A DNA stretch of 64,000 nt. It comes from an uncultured Paracoccaceae bacterium. Lineage in GTDB: Bacteria > Pseudomonadota > Alphaproteobacteria > Rhodobacterales > Rhodobacteraceae. A program made the position numbers and the translations under genes. Below, in pieces: positions 18,170 to 26,933 of the stretch (the stretch's first letter is position 1; every line of letters begins with the position of its first letter). The stretch covers positions 1,364,001-1,428,000 of the forward strand of contig CANMWG010000001.1 in assembly GCA_947501555.1 (NCBI GenBank), in the 5' to 3' direction. Under the pieces are notes generated by a model. The model did no database searches and was not told where the DNA came from. It saw only the letters and a program-made list of their open reading frames with translations.

Positions 18170-18949
18170 CTATGACGTCCCGTCCCAAGCAGGCTTTCGC
18201 CTATCAAAAAAGGCCGAAATGCCTTGTTCCGCCTCCGGGCTGTCCCATTGCGTGATCAGCGCGTCGATAGATCGCGCGATGACCGCCTCATCGATAACAG
18301 GACCCAAAGACCGTGCGAACGCCTTGGCCGCAGCCACGGCCCCCGGGGCACAGGCCAGATAGGGGGCAACCTCGACCTCGACAGCGGCGTCCAGATCCGC
18401 TTCTGGAACGGTCCGTGCAATGACACCAAGACGCACAGCCTCGGTTGCATCAAACAGACGTCCCGACATGAACACCTGCCGCGCCCGCGCCTCGCCCATG
18501 CGGGCCAACACATAAGGCCCGATTGTCGCGGGGATCAGCCCCAGCTTGGTTTCCGTCAATCCAAACTTCACATGATCTGCCGCAACCGCCACATCACAAA
18601 CACAGGCCAAGCCGACACCCCCGCCAAAGGCATTGCCGTGGATGCGCCCGATCACCGGCTGCGGCAGCGTGTTCCACGCGCCCAGCATCGCGGCAAGTGA
18701 CCCGGCCGCCGCCCGTTTCATCGCCGCATCGCCCGCCATCTGATCACGCATCCAGCCGAGATCGCCACCGGCACAAAACGATGCCCCCTTGGCGCGCAGC
18801 ACCACAACGCGGATATCACGGTCCACCGCAATCGTCTCAGCAGCCCCCTGCAACGCATCAATCAAAGCCTGCGACAAAGCATTATGCTTTTCGGCCCGGG
18901 CCAATACCAATTGCGCCACACCCCGGTCGTCAACTTGCAGATCAATCAT
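18170..18949 (-). CDS. liuC: Enoyl-CoA hydratase, probably methylglutaconyl-CoA hydratase
   Basis: A 259-residue crotonase-fold enzyme that in this context should hydrate 3-methylglutaconyl-CoA to HMG-CoA in leucine breakdown. The oxyanion-hole loops are KGASFCAGGDLGWM near residue 51 and HGNAFGGGVGLACVCD near residue 105, followed by FGLTETKLGLIPATIGPY. The start overlaps the HMG-CoA lyase stop by 4 bases. Crotonase paralogues are hard to separate by eye, so the substrate call rests on its place at the end of the liu operon. Confidence 0.88.
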   Translation of the reverse strand: MIDLQVDDRGVAQLVLARAEKHNALSQALIDALQGAAETIAVDRDIRVVVLRAKGASFCAGGDLGWMRDQMAGDAAMKRAAAGSLAAMLGAWNTLPQPVIGRIHGNAFGGGVGLACVCDVAVAADHVKFGLTETKLGLIPATIGPYVLARMGEARARQVFMSGRLFDATEAVRLGVIARTVPEADLDAAVEVEVAPYLACAPGAVAAAKAFARSLGPVIDEAVIARSIDALITQWDSPEAEQGISAFFDRRKPAWDGTS

Positions 18950-19806
18950 CGCATCCCCTTTGCCATCTCAGCCGCTTGGGCAACTACGTCCGGATCAACG
19001 CCCGTCTCAAAGCCCAGCGCATGCAGGCGGTTCAACACCGCCTCTGTTGCCACATTCCCCGGCGCGCCCGGCGCATAGGGGCAACCGCCCAAACCACCCA
19101 CGGCCGTATCAAAGGCGCGCACGCCCAGATCCAACGCCGCATCCATATTCGCAAGCGCCTGCCCGCCAGTATCATGAAAGTGCCCCGCCAGTTCAGCCAC
19201 TGGCACCACATCAGTGACAGCAGCGATCATCGCCGTCACCCGGTCAGGCGTGCCTTTGCCAATGGTGTCGCCCAAGGACACTTGCATCGGGGCCAATGCA
19301 CGCAACAGCGCCGTAGCACGCGCCACGGCCTCAGGCGCCACCGGCCCGTCAAACGGGCAGTCTGTCACGCAAGAGACATAACCACGCACCCCCACACCCA
19401 CGACCTCAGCGGCACGAACCACCGGGGTCAGGCGCGCAACACTTTCCGCAATCGAACAATTCAAATTGCTCTGCGAAAACCCCTCTGACGCCGAAATGAA
19501 CACCGCCACCTCATAAGTCACACCCGGCACACGGGCCGCTTGGAACCCTTCCCAGCCACGCATGTTGGGCACCAAAAGCGCATAGCGCACCCCGTCAACC
19601 GGGGTCAGCCCCGCCAGGACCTGATCTGTATCCGCCATCTGCGGCACCCATTTAGGGCTGACAAAGCTGCCCACCTCAATGTCAGACAAACCAGACCGGG
19701 CCAACAGATCAATCAGCGCTACTTTCTGGGCGACAGGGATCACACTTGGCTCATTCTGCAGCCCATCACGTGGCCCTACTTCGTGAATACGCACAAATTC
19801 TTTCAT
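18946..19806 (-). CDS. liuE: Hydroxymethylglutaryl-CoA lyase
   Basis: This enzyme splits HMG-CoA into acetyl-CoA and acetoacetate, the last step of leucine catabolism. The 286-residue TIM-barrel shows IHEVGPRDGLQNEP at residues 7-20, GHFHDTGGQALANMDAAL with the metal-binding His pair near residue 209, and the catalytic loop GGLGGCPYAPGAPGN near residue 239 with its Cys. It has a 4-base overlap with the hydratase gene and 54 bases to the GST gene upstream. Confidence 0.95.
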   Translation of the reverse strand: MKEFVRIHEVGPRDGLQNEPSVIPVAQKVALIDLLARSGLSDIEVGSFVSPKWVPQMADTDQVLAGLTPVDGVRYALLVPNMRGWEGFQAARVPGVTYEVAVFISASEGFSQSNLNCSIAESVARLTPVVRAAEVVGVGVRGYVSCVTDCPFDGPVAPEAVARATALLRALAPMQVSLGDTIGKGTPDRVTAMIAAVTDVVPVAELAGHFHDTGGQALANMDAALDLGVRAFDTAVGGLGGCPYAPGAPGNVATEAVLNRLHALGFETGVDPDVVAQAAEMAKGMR

Positions 19807-19860
19807 ATCATTTTGCCATCAATACTCCGGGGGAGGCCGCAGGCCGGGGGCAGCGCCCCC

Positions 19861-20511
19861 TCACTCCGTAACCTCCCAAGGCGGATAGAAGTCCTTGGCA
19901 TAAAGCCCTGGCCCCTCCGGCAAAGCCCGACGAAACGCCTCACGGGCGCATAAACGCGCGGACCAGGCCGAAACCTTCGGCAAGTCATCCAGCGTCACAA
20001 AATGCGTGGCCATATACACAGCCTGCCCCACCCCAACATCCGCCGCCGAAAACCGGGACAACAAATAGTCACCCTCCAAAGTTGCCTCAACAGTGCGCAG
20101 GGTCTTGGCCAACCGCTTGGCCTCCAACTGCATGACAATAGGCGAGCGCATATGATCCTCGTAAAGGGCAACATGCTGCTGGGTCAAAGCCGCGGTATGC
20201 TGCGAAACCGTCTCTGCAAAATGCAACCAATTGAGCCAAGCTATCCGCTCTGCGTCACCTGGGTCTCGACCCAGGCCCGCCGCAGGAAAGCGCTCACAAA
20301 GATATTGGGCAATGGCACCACTTTCGGTCAGAACAGCACCGTCAATCTCCAACGTCGGCACCCGGCCCGTCGGGTTCAACGACCGATACGGCTCCTGCCG
20401 CAAGGTCTTATCAAACGGATACGCCTGCAGCTCAAATTCAACGCCCAACTCATAAAGCAACCAAAGGCTCCGCATTGAGCGGGTCTGGGGACAATGGTGC
20501 AACCGGATCAT
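19861..20511 (-). CDS. Glutathione S-transferase family protein
   Basis: A 216-residue protein with an N-terminal thioredoxin-like half. RLHHCPQTRSMRSLWLLYEL carries the usual Ser/Arg region near residue 9, and TGRVPTLEIDG, with its cis-Pro, and LTESGAIAQYLCERF follow near residues 48-75. The C-terminal half is helical. It lies between mccA and the HMG-CoA lyase gene and overlaps mccA by 4 bases. It may detoxify acyl-CoA-derived electrophiles or simply share the operon; its substrate is unknown. Confidence 0.88.
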   Translation of the reverse strand: MIRLHHCPQTRSMRSLWLLYELGVEFELQAYPFDKTLRQEPYRSLNPTGRVPTLEIDGAVLTESGAIAQYLCERFPAAGLGRDPGDAERIAWLNWLHFAETVSQHTAALTQQHVALYEDHMRSPIVMQLEAKRLAKTLRTVEATLEGDYLLSRFSAADVGVGQAVYMATHFVTLDDLPKVSAWSARLCAREAFRRALPEGPGLYAKDFYPPWEVTE

Positions 20512-22418
20512 GGGACAGGCTCCAAGGCGACCATCAAAGCACCCGCCGTGACCTGATCACCAGCGGCCACAGAAACCGCCGCCACCACGCCATCGCGCGG
20601 CGCGCGCAACACATGCTCCATCTTCATGGCCTCCAAGACAACCAAACGATCCCCTTCGGCCACGGTTCCACCCGACACAACAGCCACGTCGCGGACAAGC
20701 CCGGGCATCGGGGCCAAAACCGTGTCACCGCCGACAACAGCACTGTCGCGGGCCAATGGATCAATCACATCAAAGCAAAACGTCTCCGGACCAAAGACGG
20801 TGACGCGGGCTCCATGACGGATTGCTGGTAGACCCCAATGCGCGTCGCGCCGGGTCAAATGCACGACCTCATCATCAAGGATGACATCAACACGGTCGGC
20901 CTCCTGCACAACCAAACGCGGGGCATAGAACGTCTCACCAAATGATAGCAAAACCGCGCGTGACAAGGGGTCCCACAAAGTAAACCCGGTAAGAGGCCCC
21001 GGCGCAATCTCAGCGGCAACCACGGCGGCAATAGCAACATCCTGCGCCGTCGGGACAGGAGCGGCACAAAGCATCTGTGCATTGCGCGCAATCAACCCGG
21101 TATCCACATTGCCTGCGACAAAATCAGGCTGCTGGGCCAAACGGCGCAAGAAGCCGAGGTTGGTGACGGTCCCCGCAACGCTTGTCGCGCGAAGGGCAGC
21201 GGTCAGCGCCCGACAAGCACTCGCACGATCCCGGCCATGTACGGTAACCTTGGCAATCATCGGATCATACCAGGGCGAAATCTCAGACCCGGCAACAACG
21301 CCACTATCAATGCGGGCCGTCGCCGGAAACGCCAGATGATCGATCACACCGGTCGCAGGCAGGAAGCCAGCAGGCACGTCTTCGGCATAAAGCCGGGCCT
21401 CCATGGCATGGCCGGTGATCGACATATCCTCCTGACGGGCCGGCAACGGTTCACCCGCCGCCACCCGCAGCTGCCATGCGACCAGATCAACACCCGTGAT
21501 CGCCTCGGTCACAGGATGTTCAACCTGCAGGCGCGTATTCATCTCCATGAACCAGAACCCATCTGCGCGCAGACCGTCCGATGCATCAACAATAAATTCA
21601 ATTGTACCCGCACCTGCATAGCCGATAGCCTTGGCCGCAGTGACCGCCGCCTGCCCCATCGCCGCACGAACCTCATCGGTCATGCCAGGTGCGGGGGCTT
21701 CTTCGATCACCTTCTGATGGCGACGCTGGAGCGAACAATCGCGCTCAAACAAATGCACGGCCTCGGTGCCATCGCCAAAGACCTGCACTTCAATATGGCG
21801 CGGCGCGGTGATGTATTTCTCGATCAAGACATCCGGATTGCCAAAAGCGGTCTGCGCTTCTGCCCGGGCGGAGGCCAAATTTTCTAGAAAATTTGGCGCC
21901 CCTTCAACCAAACGCATGCCCTTGCCGCCGCCACCAGCAACGGCTTTGATCAACACCGGATAACCGATCTCGCCCGCTTTTTTAGCTAAAAAAGCGGGCT
22001 CTTGCGTGGCACCATGATAACCTGGCACCACAGGTACTCCGGCTTTAGTCATCAACGCCTTTGCGGCATCCTTTAGCCCCATTGCACGGATCGCCTTTGC
22101 AGAAGGTCCGATGAAGACCAGACCAGCCGCCTCAACAGCCTCAACAAATTCCGGGTTCTCTGACAAAAAACCATAGCCCGGATGGATCGCCTGCGCCCCT
22201 GTCTCCAACGCGGCCCGAATAATCAGATCCCCACGCAAATAACTTTCGGCTACAGGTGCGGGACCCAGTCGCACGGCCTCGTCCGCCTGCCGCACATGCA
22301 ACGCCTCCGCATCCGCATCCGAGTAGACGGCCACCGTCCAAACACCCATCTCGCGGGCTGTCTTGATGATCCGGCAAGCAATTTCGCCACGGTTGGCTAT
22401 CAGGATTTTAGTGAACAT
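20508..22418 (-). CDS. liuD: Methylcrotonyl-CoA carboxylase, alpha (biotin) subunit
   Basis: A 636-residue biotin-dependent subunit. Residues 1-450 are the biotin carboxylase, with the ATP loop AVAGGGGKGMRLVE near residue 160, RDCSLQRRHQKVIEEAP near 225 and the MNTRLQVEHPVTE stretch near 288. The biotin carrier domain ends the protein, with K599 in VLEAMKMEHV. With the beta subunit it carboxylates 3-methylcrotonyl-CoA. Residues 140-149 and 174-182 are encoded by perfect palindromes (21972-21999 and 21874-21897), yet the length there matches my memory of the family. The start overlaps the WapI-like gene. Confidence 0.95.
   Translation of the reverse strand: MFTKILIANRGEIACRIIKTAREMGVWTVAVYSDADAEALHVRQADEAVRLGPAPVAESYLRGDLIIRAALETGAQAIHPGYGFLSENPEFVEAVEAAGLVFIGPSAKAIRAMGLKDAAKALMTKAGVPVVPGYHGATQEPAFLAKKAGEIGYPVLIKAVAGGGGKGMRLVEGAPNFLENLASARAEAQTAFGNPDVLIEKYITAPRHIEVQVFGDGTEAVHLFERDCSLQRRHQKVIEEAPAPGMTDEVRAAMGQAAVTAAKAIGYAGAGTIEFIVDASDGLRADGFWFMEMNTRLQVEHPVTEAITGVDLVAWQLRVAAGEPLPARQEDMSITGHAMEARLYAEDVPAGFLPATGVIDHLAFPATARIDSGVVAGSEISPWYDPMIAKVTVHGRDRASACRALTAALRATSVAGTVTNLGFLRRLAQQPDFVAGNVDTGLIARNAQMLCAAPVPTAQDVAIAAVVAAEIAPGPLTGFTLWDPLSRAVLLSFGETFYAPRLVVQEADRVDVILDDEVVHLTRRDAHWGLPAIRHGARVTVFGPETFCFDVIDPLARDSAVVGGDTVLAPMPGLVRDVAVVSGGTVAEGDRLVVLEAMKMEHVLRAPRDGVVAAVSVAAGDQVTAGALMVALEPVP
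21874..21897. repeat. Perfect 24-base palindrome inside mccA
   Basis: GCCAAATTTTCT followed by its exact reverse complement, centred on CTAG. It encodes roughly APNFLENLA of MccA, in a helix between the ATP loop and the second biotin carboxylase motif. It is far more A/T-rich than the gene around it. Confidence 0.9.
21972..21999. repeat. Perfect 28-base palindrome inside mccA
   Basis: GCCCGCTTTTTTAG followed by its exact reverse complement, centred on AGCT. It encodes roughly PAFLAKKAG of MccA. Its centre lies 100 bases from that of the palindrome at 21874-21897, and both have a G/C flank around an A/T-rich middle. Confidence 0.9.
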
Positions 22419-22848
22419 CGCGCGCCCTCACAGGAAATTCCTTCAGGATCTCATCCAGATCGCACCTTAACTTTGATAAATCGTCGGCACCCAAATCGAA
22501 GGAAATCGTCTCTTGTTCTTTCGCCCCACTCGACCAAATGCGCGCTGAAACTGCGATCTTGTCCGTGTCTGCGTTCTTGGTCAGCACAAGTTGAAAATAG
22601 GGTTCCATCGGCACAAGCTTCGCCATCGGTGCGCCCGCGATCATCGCGCTGACGTCCTTATGAAACTGATGCAATTCATCCGTCCGTAAACATGGGTCCC
22701 GGTTGATGCGCAAGGTTTTCCCAGTACGGATGTCAACAACCAACCAATTCCCGTCCCAGTAGTCAGCGGCATCAGGGAATTGGTAACCCAATACAGCAAC
22801 GGTCACCGGACCAATCTGCAAACCTAGATGTGTCCGCCCTACCACCAT
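22408..22848 (-). CDS. WapI-like immunity-type protein
   Basis: A 146-residue soluble protein. The N-terminal half has VAVLGYQFPDAADYWDGNWLVV (split: VAVLGYQFPDA and ADYWDGNWLVV) and DPCLRTDELHQFHKDV, the pattern I recall for the WapI immunity family, which protects against contact-dependent WapA toxins. The C-terminal part is beta-rich then helical (ADDLSKLRCDLDEILKEFP). It starts inside the end of the membrane protein at 22839-23513 and runs into the mccA start. No cognate toxin is visible here, so the immunity role is only suggested by family. Confidence 0.6.
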   Translation of the reverse strand: MVVGRTHLGLQIGPVTVAVLGYQFPDAADYWDGNWLVVDIRTGKTLRINRDPCLRTDELHQFHKDVSAMIAGAPMAKLVPMEPYFQLVLTKNADTDKIAVSARIWSSGAKEQETISFDLGADDLSKLRCDLDEILKEFPVRARDVH

Positions 22849-23513
22849 GAAGTCGACGTCCGGTCAGTCAGGTGCTCTGCTGCAAACGCAGGAAGCGGCC
22901 AATCGTCCTTCGTCATTCCGGCCGTCGACACCTTCGCCCCGCTGCGGGTTGCATGCTTGTACAGATCATCGTGCAACGTGATCTCCAAGCCAGCCAGTGC
23001 CGCATCGACCTTGCTTTGGGTCTCTATGATCTGGCTTTCCATTTTCTCCGCATCGCTTTTGCCTCGCAAAAACCGTGGGATCGGCAAGGCAGACCACACC
23101 ACTTTGCCGGCTGAGCTGGCGACCAACAAAACAACGTATGCCGCAAACACGCCGATGGCCTCAGGAATGGAGCCTGCCGATAGCCCCCAATCCAACCATC
23201 CAGACCCGCCTTCACGACCCTTCGCGTTCGCCTGTCTTGCCTGCTCAAACTCTTGCGAAAAGCTCTCCCGAAACTGCCGGGCGAAGGCACCGCGGGCAAA
23301 GTCGCTGCGCCCCGCCCAGACCTTTAACCGTGGCCGAACGAACATCCCGCTTTGCGACCGTTCCACGAATTGCTCAAAATCGAAGATGAAGAAATAATCT
23401 TCCGGGTCGGGGCTGTTGTGGATCACATAGACCGGGATATCGACGGTCTTGCCCAGGGTGGGCATCTTCACGGATGGGAGAGTGTCCCAAATACGATCCT
23501 TCAATCCACGCAT
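22839..23513 (-). CDS. Unknown protein with one or two membrane segments, in the liu operon
   Basis: A 224-residue protein. Residues 1-95 are soluble, with VDIPVYVIHNSPDPEDYFFIFDF and FARGAFARQFRESFSQEFEQ. A hydrophobic stretch near residues 110-140 (IGVFAAYVVLLVASSAGKVVW) could cross the membrane. A charged helical tail follows (SDAEKMESQIIETQSKVDAAL). I chose the ATG giving MRGLKDRIW; an ATG ten codons earlier (MYPSEIRG) begins in a dispersed repeat. It is paired with the WapI-like gene by a 10-base overlap and separates mccB from mccA. No family is recognised. Confidence 0.6.
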   Translation of the reverse strand: MRGLKDRIWDTLPSVKMPTLGKTVDIPVYVIHNSPDPEDYFFIFDFEQFVERSQSGMFVRPRLKVWAGRSDFARGAFARQFRESFSQEFEQARQANAKGREGGSGWLDWGLSAGSIPEAIGVFAAYVVLLVASSAGKVVWSALPIPRFLRGKSDAEKMESQIIETQSKVDAALAGLEITLHDDLYKHATRSGAKVSTAGMTKDDWPLPAFAAEHLTDRTSTSWW

Positions 23514-23537
23514 CAAAGCTCCCCGGATTTCGCTGGG

Positions 23538-23570
23538 GTACATACGCCGTATGTACGCATTCTGTACGCC
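23538..23570 (-). repeat. Dispersed CGTACAGA/GTATGTAC repeat after mccB
   Basis: On the minus strand this reads GGCGTACAGAATGCGTACAT, then ACGGCGTATGTAC, and contains an inverted repeat GTACATAC/GTATGTAC around GCC. A close copy on the plus strand follows moaA at 40957-40987, with about 25 of 31 bases matching. Both sit just past a stop codon in the sense of the upstream gene. Confidence 0.75.
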
Positions 23571-23577
23571 ATCTGCA

Positions 23578-25152
23578 TCACATCCGGAACACGCCAAAGC
23601 GTGTCTCCTCGATAGGGGCGTTACAAGCCGCTGACAAAGACAGCGCCAGCACCTCGCGGCTTTTGCGGGGGTCAATGATGCCGTCATCCCACAGCCGCGC
23701 GCTGGCATAAAGCGGGTGCGACTGTTCTTCGAACATATCAATGGTGGGCTGCTTAAACGCCGCTTCGTCCTCGGCCGACCATTCCCCGCCGCCGCGCTCA
23801 ATCGCGTCGCGTTTGACGGTCGCCAACACGCCCGCCGCCTGTTCGCCGCCCATCACAGAGATCCGAGACGTGGGCCAAGACCACAAGAAGTGTGGCGAGT
23901 AAGCCCTTCCAGACATACCATAATTCCCCGCACCAAATGATCCACCCACGACCATCGTGATCTTGGGCACCTTCGTCGTGGCCACCGCCGTGACCATCTT
24001 GGCCCCATGCCGCGCGATACCCTCGTTTTCGTATTTTTGGCCGACCATGAAGCCGGTGATATTCTGCAGGAAAACAAGGGGGATTTTGCGCTGACTACAC
24101 AGTTCCACAAAATGCGCACCCTTCTGCGCGCTTTCGGAAAAGAGCACCCCATTGTTGGCGATAATCCCGCAGGGCCAGCCGTCAATATGGGCAAACCCAC
24201 AGACAAGCGTCTCACCAAACCGGGCCTTGAATTCATCAAAGCGCGACCCGTCGACAACCCGCTTGATGACCTCGCGAATGTCGTATGGCGTGCGCAGATC
24301 GGCGGGGACAACATCGAACAAACTGTTTGGATCAATTGCAGGAGGTTCGGACGGCATCCGCTTAATTTCATGCGATTTTTCTAGCGAACATGACGCAATA
24401 GCCTGCCGCGCCAATGCCAAAGCATGGGCGTCATCTTCTGCCAGATAATCCGCCACACCGGACAGGCGCGTATGCACATCTCCGCCACCCAAATCCTCGG
24501 CCGAAACGATCTCACCCGTGGCCGCTTTGACCAACGGTGGCCCAGCCAGAAAAATGGTGCCTTGCTCTTTCACAATGATCGACACATCCGCCATCGCCGG
24601 CACATAGGCGCCACCCGCTGTGCATGAGCCCATGACGACAGCTATCTGCGGAATTCCTTTGGCGGACATCTGCGCCTGATTGTAAAAGATGCGGCCAAAG
24701 TGGTCGCGATCAGGAAAAACCTCGTCCTGATTGGGCAAGTTCGCCCCGCCGGAATCCACCAGATAAACGCAGGGCAGATGGCAAGTCTCGGCGATCTCTT
24801 GCGCGCGCAAATGCTTCTTCACGGTCATCGGATAATAGGTGCCACCCTTTACGGTGGCGTCGTTGCAGACGACCATAACTTCGGCCCCGTTCACCCGGCC
24901 CACACCGGCGATCACACCCGCGCAAGGGGCTGCACCATCGTACATGCCATGGGCCGCCGTGGCCCCGATTTCAAGGAACGGGCTGCCAGGGTCCAGAAGC
25001 CCGGCAACACGGTCACGGGGCAGCATTTTACCCCGGCTGAGATGGCGCGCGCGGGATTTTTCACCGCCGCCCTGCGCGGCGCTTGCCGCCGCCGCCGCAA
25101 TTTCGGCAAAGGCGGCCTCATGCACACGGCGGGTATTGCTCAAGTCATTCAT
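23578..25152 (-). CDS. liuB: Methylcrotonyl-CoA carboxylase, beta (carboxyltransferase) subunit
   Basis: A 524-residue carboxyltransferase that moves CO2 from biotin to 3-methylcrotonyl-CoA. It has the N-terminal [26 protein letters not shown] ([26 protein letters not shown]), the acyl-CoA-binding [15 protein letters not shown] near residue 170, and the biotin-side [23 protein letters not shown] region ([13 protein letters not shown]) near residue 365 with [11 protein letters not shown] near residue 400. The start overlaps the upstream LprI-like gene by 4 bases. The first 75 residues have a second, truncated copy at 26107-26445. Confidence 0.96.
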   Translation of the reverse strand: MNDLSNTRRVHEAAFAEIAAAAASAAQGGGEKSRARHLSRGKMLPRDRVAGLLDPGSPFLEIGATAAHGMYDGAAPCAGVIAGVGRVNGAEVMVVCNDATVKGGTYYPMTVKKHLRAQEIAETCHLPCVYLVDSGGANLPNQDEVFPDRDHFGRIFYNQAQMSAKGIPQIAVVMGSCTAGGAYVPAMADVSIIVKEQGTIFLAGPPLVKAATGEIVSAEDLGGGDVHTRLSGVADYLAEDDAHALALARQAIASCSLEKSHEIKRMPSEPPAIDPNSLFDVVPADLRTPYDIREVIKRVVDGSRFDEFKARFGETLVCGFAHIDGWPCGIIANNGVLFSESAQKGAHFVELCSQRKIPLVFLQNITGFMVGQKYENEGIARHGAKMVTAVATTKVPKITMVVGGSFGAGNYGMSGRAYSPHFLWSWPTSRISVMGGEQAAGVLATVKRDAIERGGGEWSAEDEAAFKQPTIDMFEEQSHPLYASARLWDDGIIDPRKSREVLALSLSAACNAPIEETRFGVFRM

Positions 25153-25646
25153 AATCCACCTATGTCACGCAACTCGATGGCGCGTTGTGCTGTCTTGCTC
25201 AGATGGCAGCTTGCCCCGACAATGCTTCGAATTGAGCCACCCTGAAAGAGCTTATAGCGCAGGTTGCAATCCGCATCGCGAAACGCAATCCAGGTCCGCT
25301 GCGCATCACGTAGACCGTCGGAGAGTTCTTGAACCGTCGCAGCAGAGCCGATGGGATCGTGCGCCTGAAACTCTGCCTGGCGCGCTTGATATTCTTCGTT
25401 CAGAATGGCGTCCCACGCCGCCGCCTCCGCACTCAAACAGGATGCAATGCCCAAGGTCGTACTGCCGCCCGGGGCCGCCTGGCAAAGATTGGCGGCCTCA
25501 CCGATGCAGTCAGGGTTGACCTGCCAAGCGGGCGCAGCTTCGAAACAGGCGTGTACGATATTGGCGTCAACCGTGAACTCTTGCCCGGCGGCGCCAGACG
25601 CGCTGATACAAAGCCAAAGGGCCAGTTGAGATGCGCGTGCCCTCAT
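25149..25646 (-). CDS. LprI/DUF1311-like secreted protein
   Basis: A 165-residue protein with a signal peptide (residues 1-21, [14 protein letters not shown]) followed by the family pattern: [35 protein letters not shown] and [16 protein letters not shown]. These match the LprI (DUF1311) fold, whose members include a mycobacterial lysozyme inhibitor. I chose the ATG giving [11 protein letters not shown], which overlaps the next upstream gene by 4 bases; a longer frame reads through that gene. It is closest in the window to the paralogue at 26442-26933. Its role in a leucine operon is unclear. Confidence 0.82.
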   Translation of the reverse strand: MRARASQLALWLCISASGAAGQEFTVDANIVHACFEAAPAWQVNPDCIGEAANLCQAAPGGSTTLGIASCLSAEAAAWDAILNEEYQARQAEFQAHDPIGSAATVQELSDGLRDAQRTWIAFRDADCNLRYKLFQGGSIRSIVGASCHLSKTAQRAIELRDIGGL

Positions 25647-26110
25647 AAGCGACCCTCCAGAAACAGCGTTTGCTCCGCCGTCACCTGCATCAGACAGGCC
25701 ATCAGAGCGGGAGAGCGCCCCGTGCCATCCCCCCATGCATCGAAAACTGCCTGACAGCGCGCATCGCGGTAGGTGATCCAGGCGCGCTGCATATCACGCA
25801 AAGCGTCAGCCAATGCGGGGTCGTCCGCCGTCGCATCTGCCATGATCCTTGCATAGCTACTGTTCAGACGATCATCCCAATAGGCACGCTCCCGGTCGTA
25901 GCAGAAACTTTCAACATAGCTGCCGCCCCTGTTTGCAGGGTCCGACAGGCAGGCGTCACTCGCCGCACCGATGCAGGCAAAACGCTCTGCCCGCTCTACA
26001 GTTTCTTGCAGGCAGGCCTCCAGCGGCTCTGCGCGAAATGTGGGTTCCTGCGCCGCCAGCCCGGTCGCGACCCAAAGGAGCGGCCAGCAAAGGACGCGTT
26101 GCCACCTCAT
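25643..26110 (-). CDS. LprI/DUF1311-like secreted protein
   Basis: A 155-residue secreted protein with signal peptide (residues 1-20, ending WVATGLAAQ). It shares the paralogue pattern: LEACLQETV, ACIGAASDAC, FCYDRERAYWDDRLNSSYARIM and LRDMQRAWITYRDARC. It is more diverged than the other two clear members. Both ends overlap neighbours by 4 bases. Six or more cysteines should form periplasmic disulfides. Confidence 0.82.
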   Translation of the reverse strand: MRWQRVLCWPLLWVATGLAAQEPTFRAEPLEACLQETVERAERFACIGAASDACLSDPANRGGSYVESFCYDRERAYWDDRLNSSYARIMADATADDPALADALRDMQRAWITYRDARCQAVFDAWGDGTGRSPALMACLMQVTAEQTLFLEGRL

Positions 26111-26445
26111 GCCGAGGGGGCCTCTGGCGCGGGCAAAGCCTGGCCCGGCGGGCTTACATGATAAGCGGTGATCTCACCGCTGGAATGCACGCAGCTGATC
26201 ACCATCCGCATCGCCGGATCAGAATGCGGTGTGGTCGCATCATCGTACATGCCATGCGCCGCGGCGGCCCCGGTTTCAAGGAACGAACTGCCAGGATCCA
26301 GTAGCCCTGCAACACGATCACACGCCAGCATCTTGCCCCGGCTGAGATGGCGCATGCGGGACCTCTCACCATCGCCAGCTGCGACGGCGTGAGCAACGGC
26401 CTCAACTGCGGCCAGCGCCGCCGCATGTGCGTCACGGTCACTCAA
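26107..26445 (-). pseudogene. Chimeric ORF: MccB N-terminus fused to the tail of a neighbouring protein
   Basis: A 112-residue open frame. Residues 27-71 match the MccB N-terminus ([19 protein letters not shown] against [19 protein letters not shown]) at about 37 of 45 positions, and the DNA is also closely similar. From residue 74 it switches to PHSDPAMRMVISC and GQALPAPEAPSA, which match the C-terminus of the protein at 26930-27223 (PHADEAIRMVITC, GAALPEPGGPQV). Both 4-base overlaps with neighbours are kept, so the frame is still translatable. It cannot be a working carboxylase. Confidence 0.85.
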
Positions 26446-26933
26446 TAGGGTGCCTCCAAATGGCTGTGCAACTCCAGCACCCGGTCTGAGGTCATGTCCA
26501 GCATACAGCCGGTTGAGATCAGAGAGCGCATCGTTCCTTCCTGAAAAATCGCCCAGTTGAACGCGCAGTCGGCGTCGCGAAAGGCAATCCAGGCTCGTTG
26601 GGCATCGCGCAGCGCCTCGACGCGGGATTGGCCGCTGTTTATGGCATCAGCATCAAGCGCACCCATATCGGCGCGCAAATCCCCATAAACGGTATTCAGA
26701 AGCTCATCCCAAATTTCGGTCTCGGCAGACACACAAGAGGCCATGCCGACGGTCGCATAACCGCCGTCCGATTGCTCCATGCACATCTCAGCCGCAGCAC
26801 CAATACAGCCGGGCGGGTTCGGATTGCCAGCGGTTGCCTCAAAGCAGGCAAGAACCGCGTCCCGGTCAACCAGATACTCTTGCGCAGCGACAGGTGCGCC
26901 AAATAACATCAGGATCAGGAAAATACGGATCAT
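26442..26933 (-). CDS. LprI/DUF1311-like secreted protein
   Basis: A 163-residue protein with signal peptide (MIRIFLILMLFGAPVAAQ) and the shared pattern VLACFEATA, CIGAAAEMC, SCVSAETEIWDELLNTVYG and [20 protein letters not shown]. It is the nearest paralogue of the gene at 25149-25646. It overlaps the chimeric ORF and the 97-residue gene by 4 bases each. The family inhibits lysozyme in some bacteria, but activity here is inference. Confidence 0.82.
   Translation of the reverse strand: MIRIFLILMLFGAPVAAQEYLVDRDAVLACFEATAGNPNPPGCIGAAAEMCMEQSDGGYATVGMASCVSAETEIWDELLNTVYGDLRADMGALDADAINSGQSRVEALRDAQRAWIAFRDADCAFNWAIFQEGTMRSLISTGCMLDMTSDRVLELHSHLEAPY

Noticed and set aside
18523..19488. A 321-codon open frame on the plus strand opposite the HMG-CoA lyase and hydratase genes
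   Set aside because: It lies wholly antisense to two well-matched genes; its predicted peptide is His/Arg/Pro-rich as expected of a shadow of G/C-rich codons.
23514..23801. N-terminal extension of the gene at 22839-23513
   Set aside because: Upstream codons lie in the end of mccB and in the dispersed repeat; the peptide there looks like an out-of-frame shadow.
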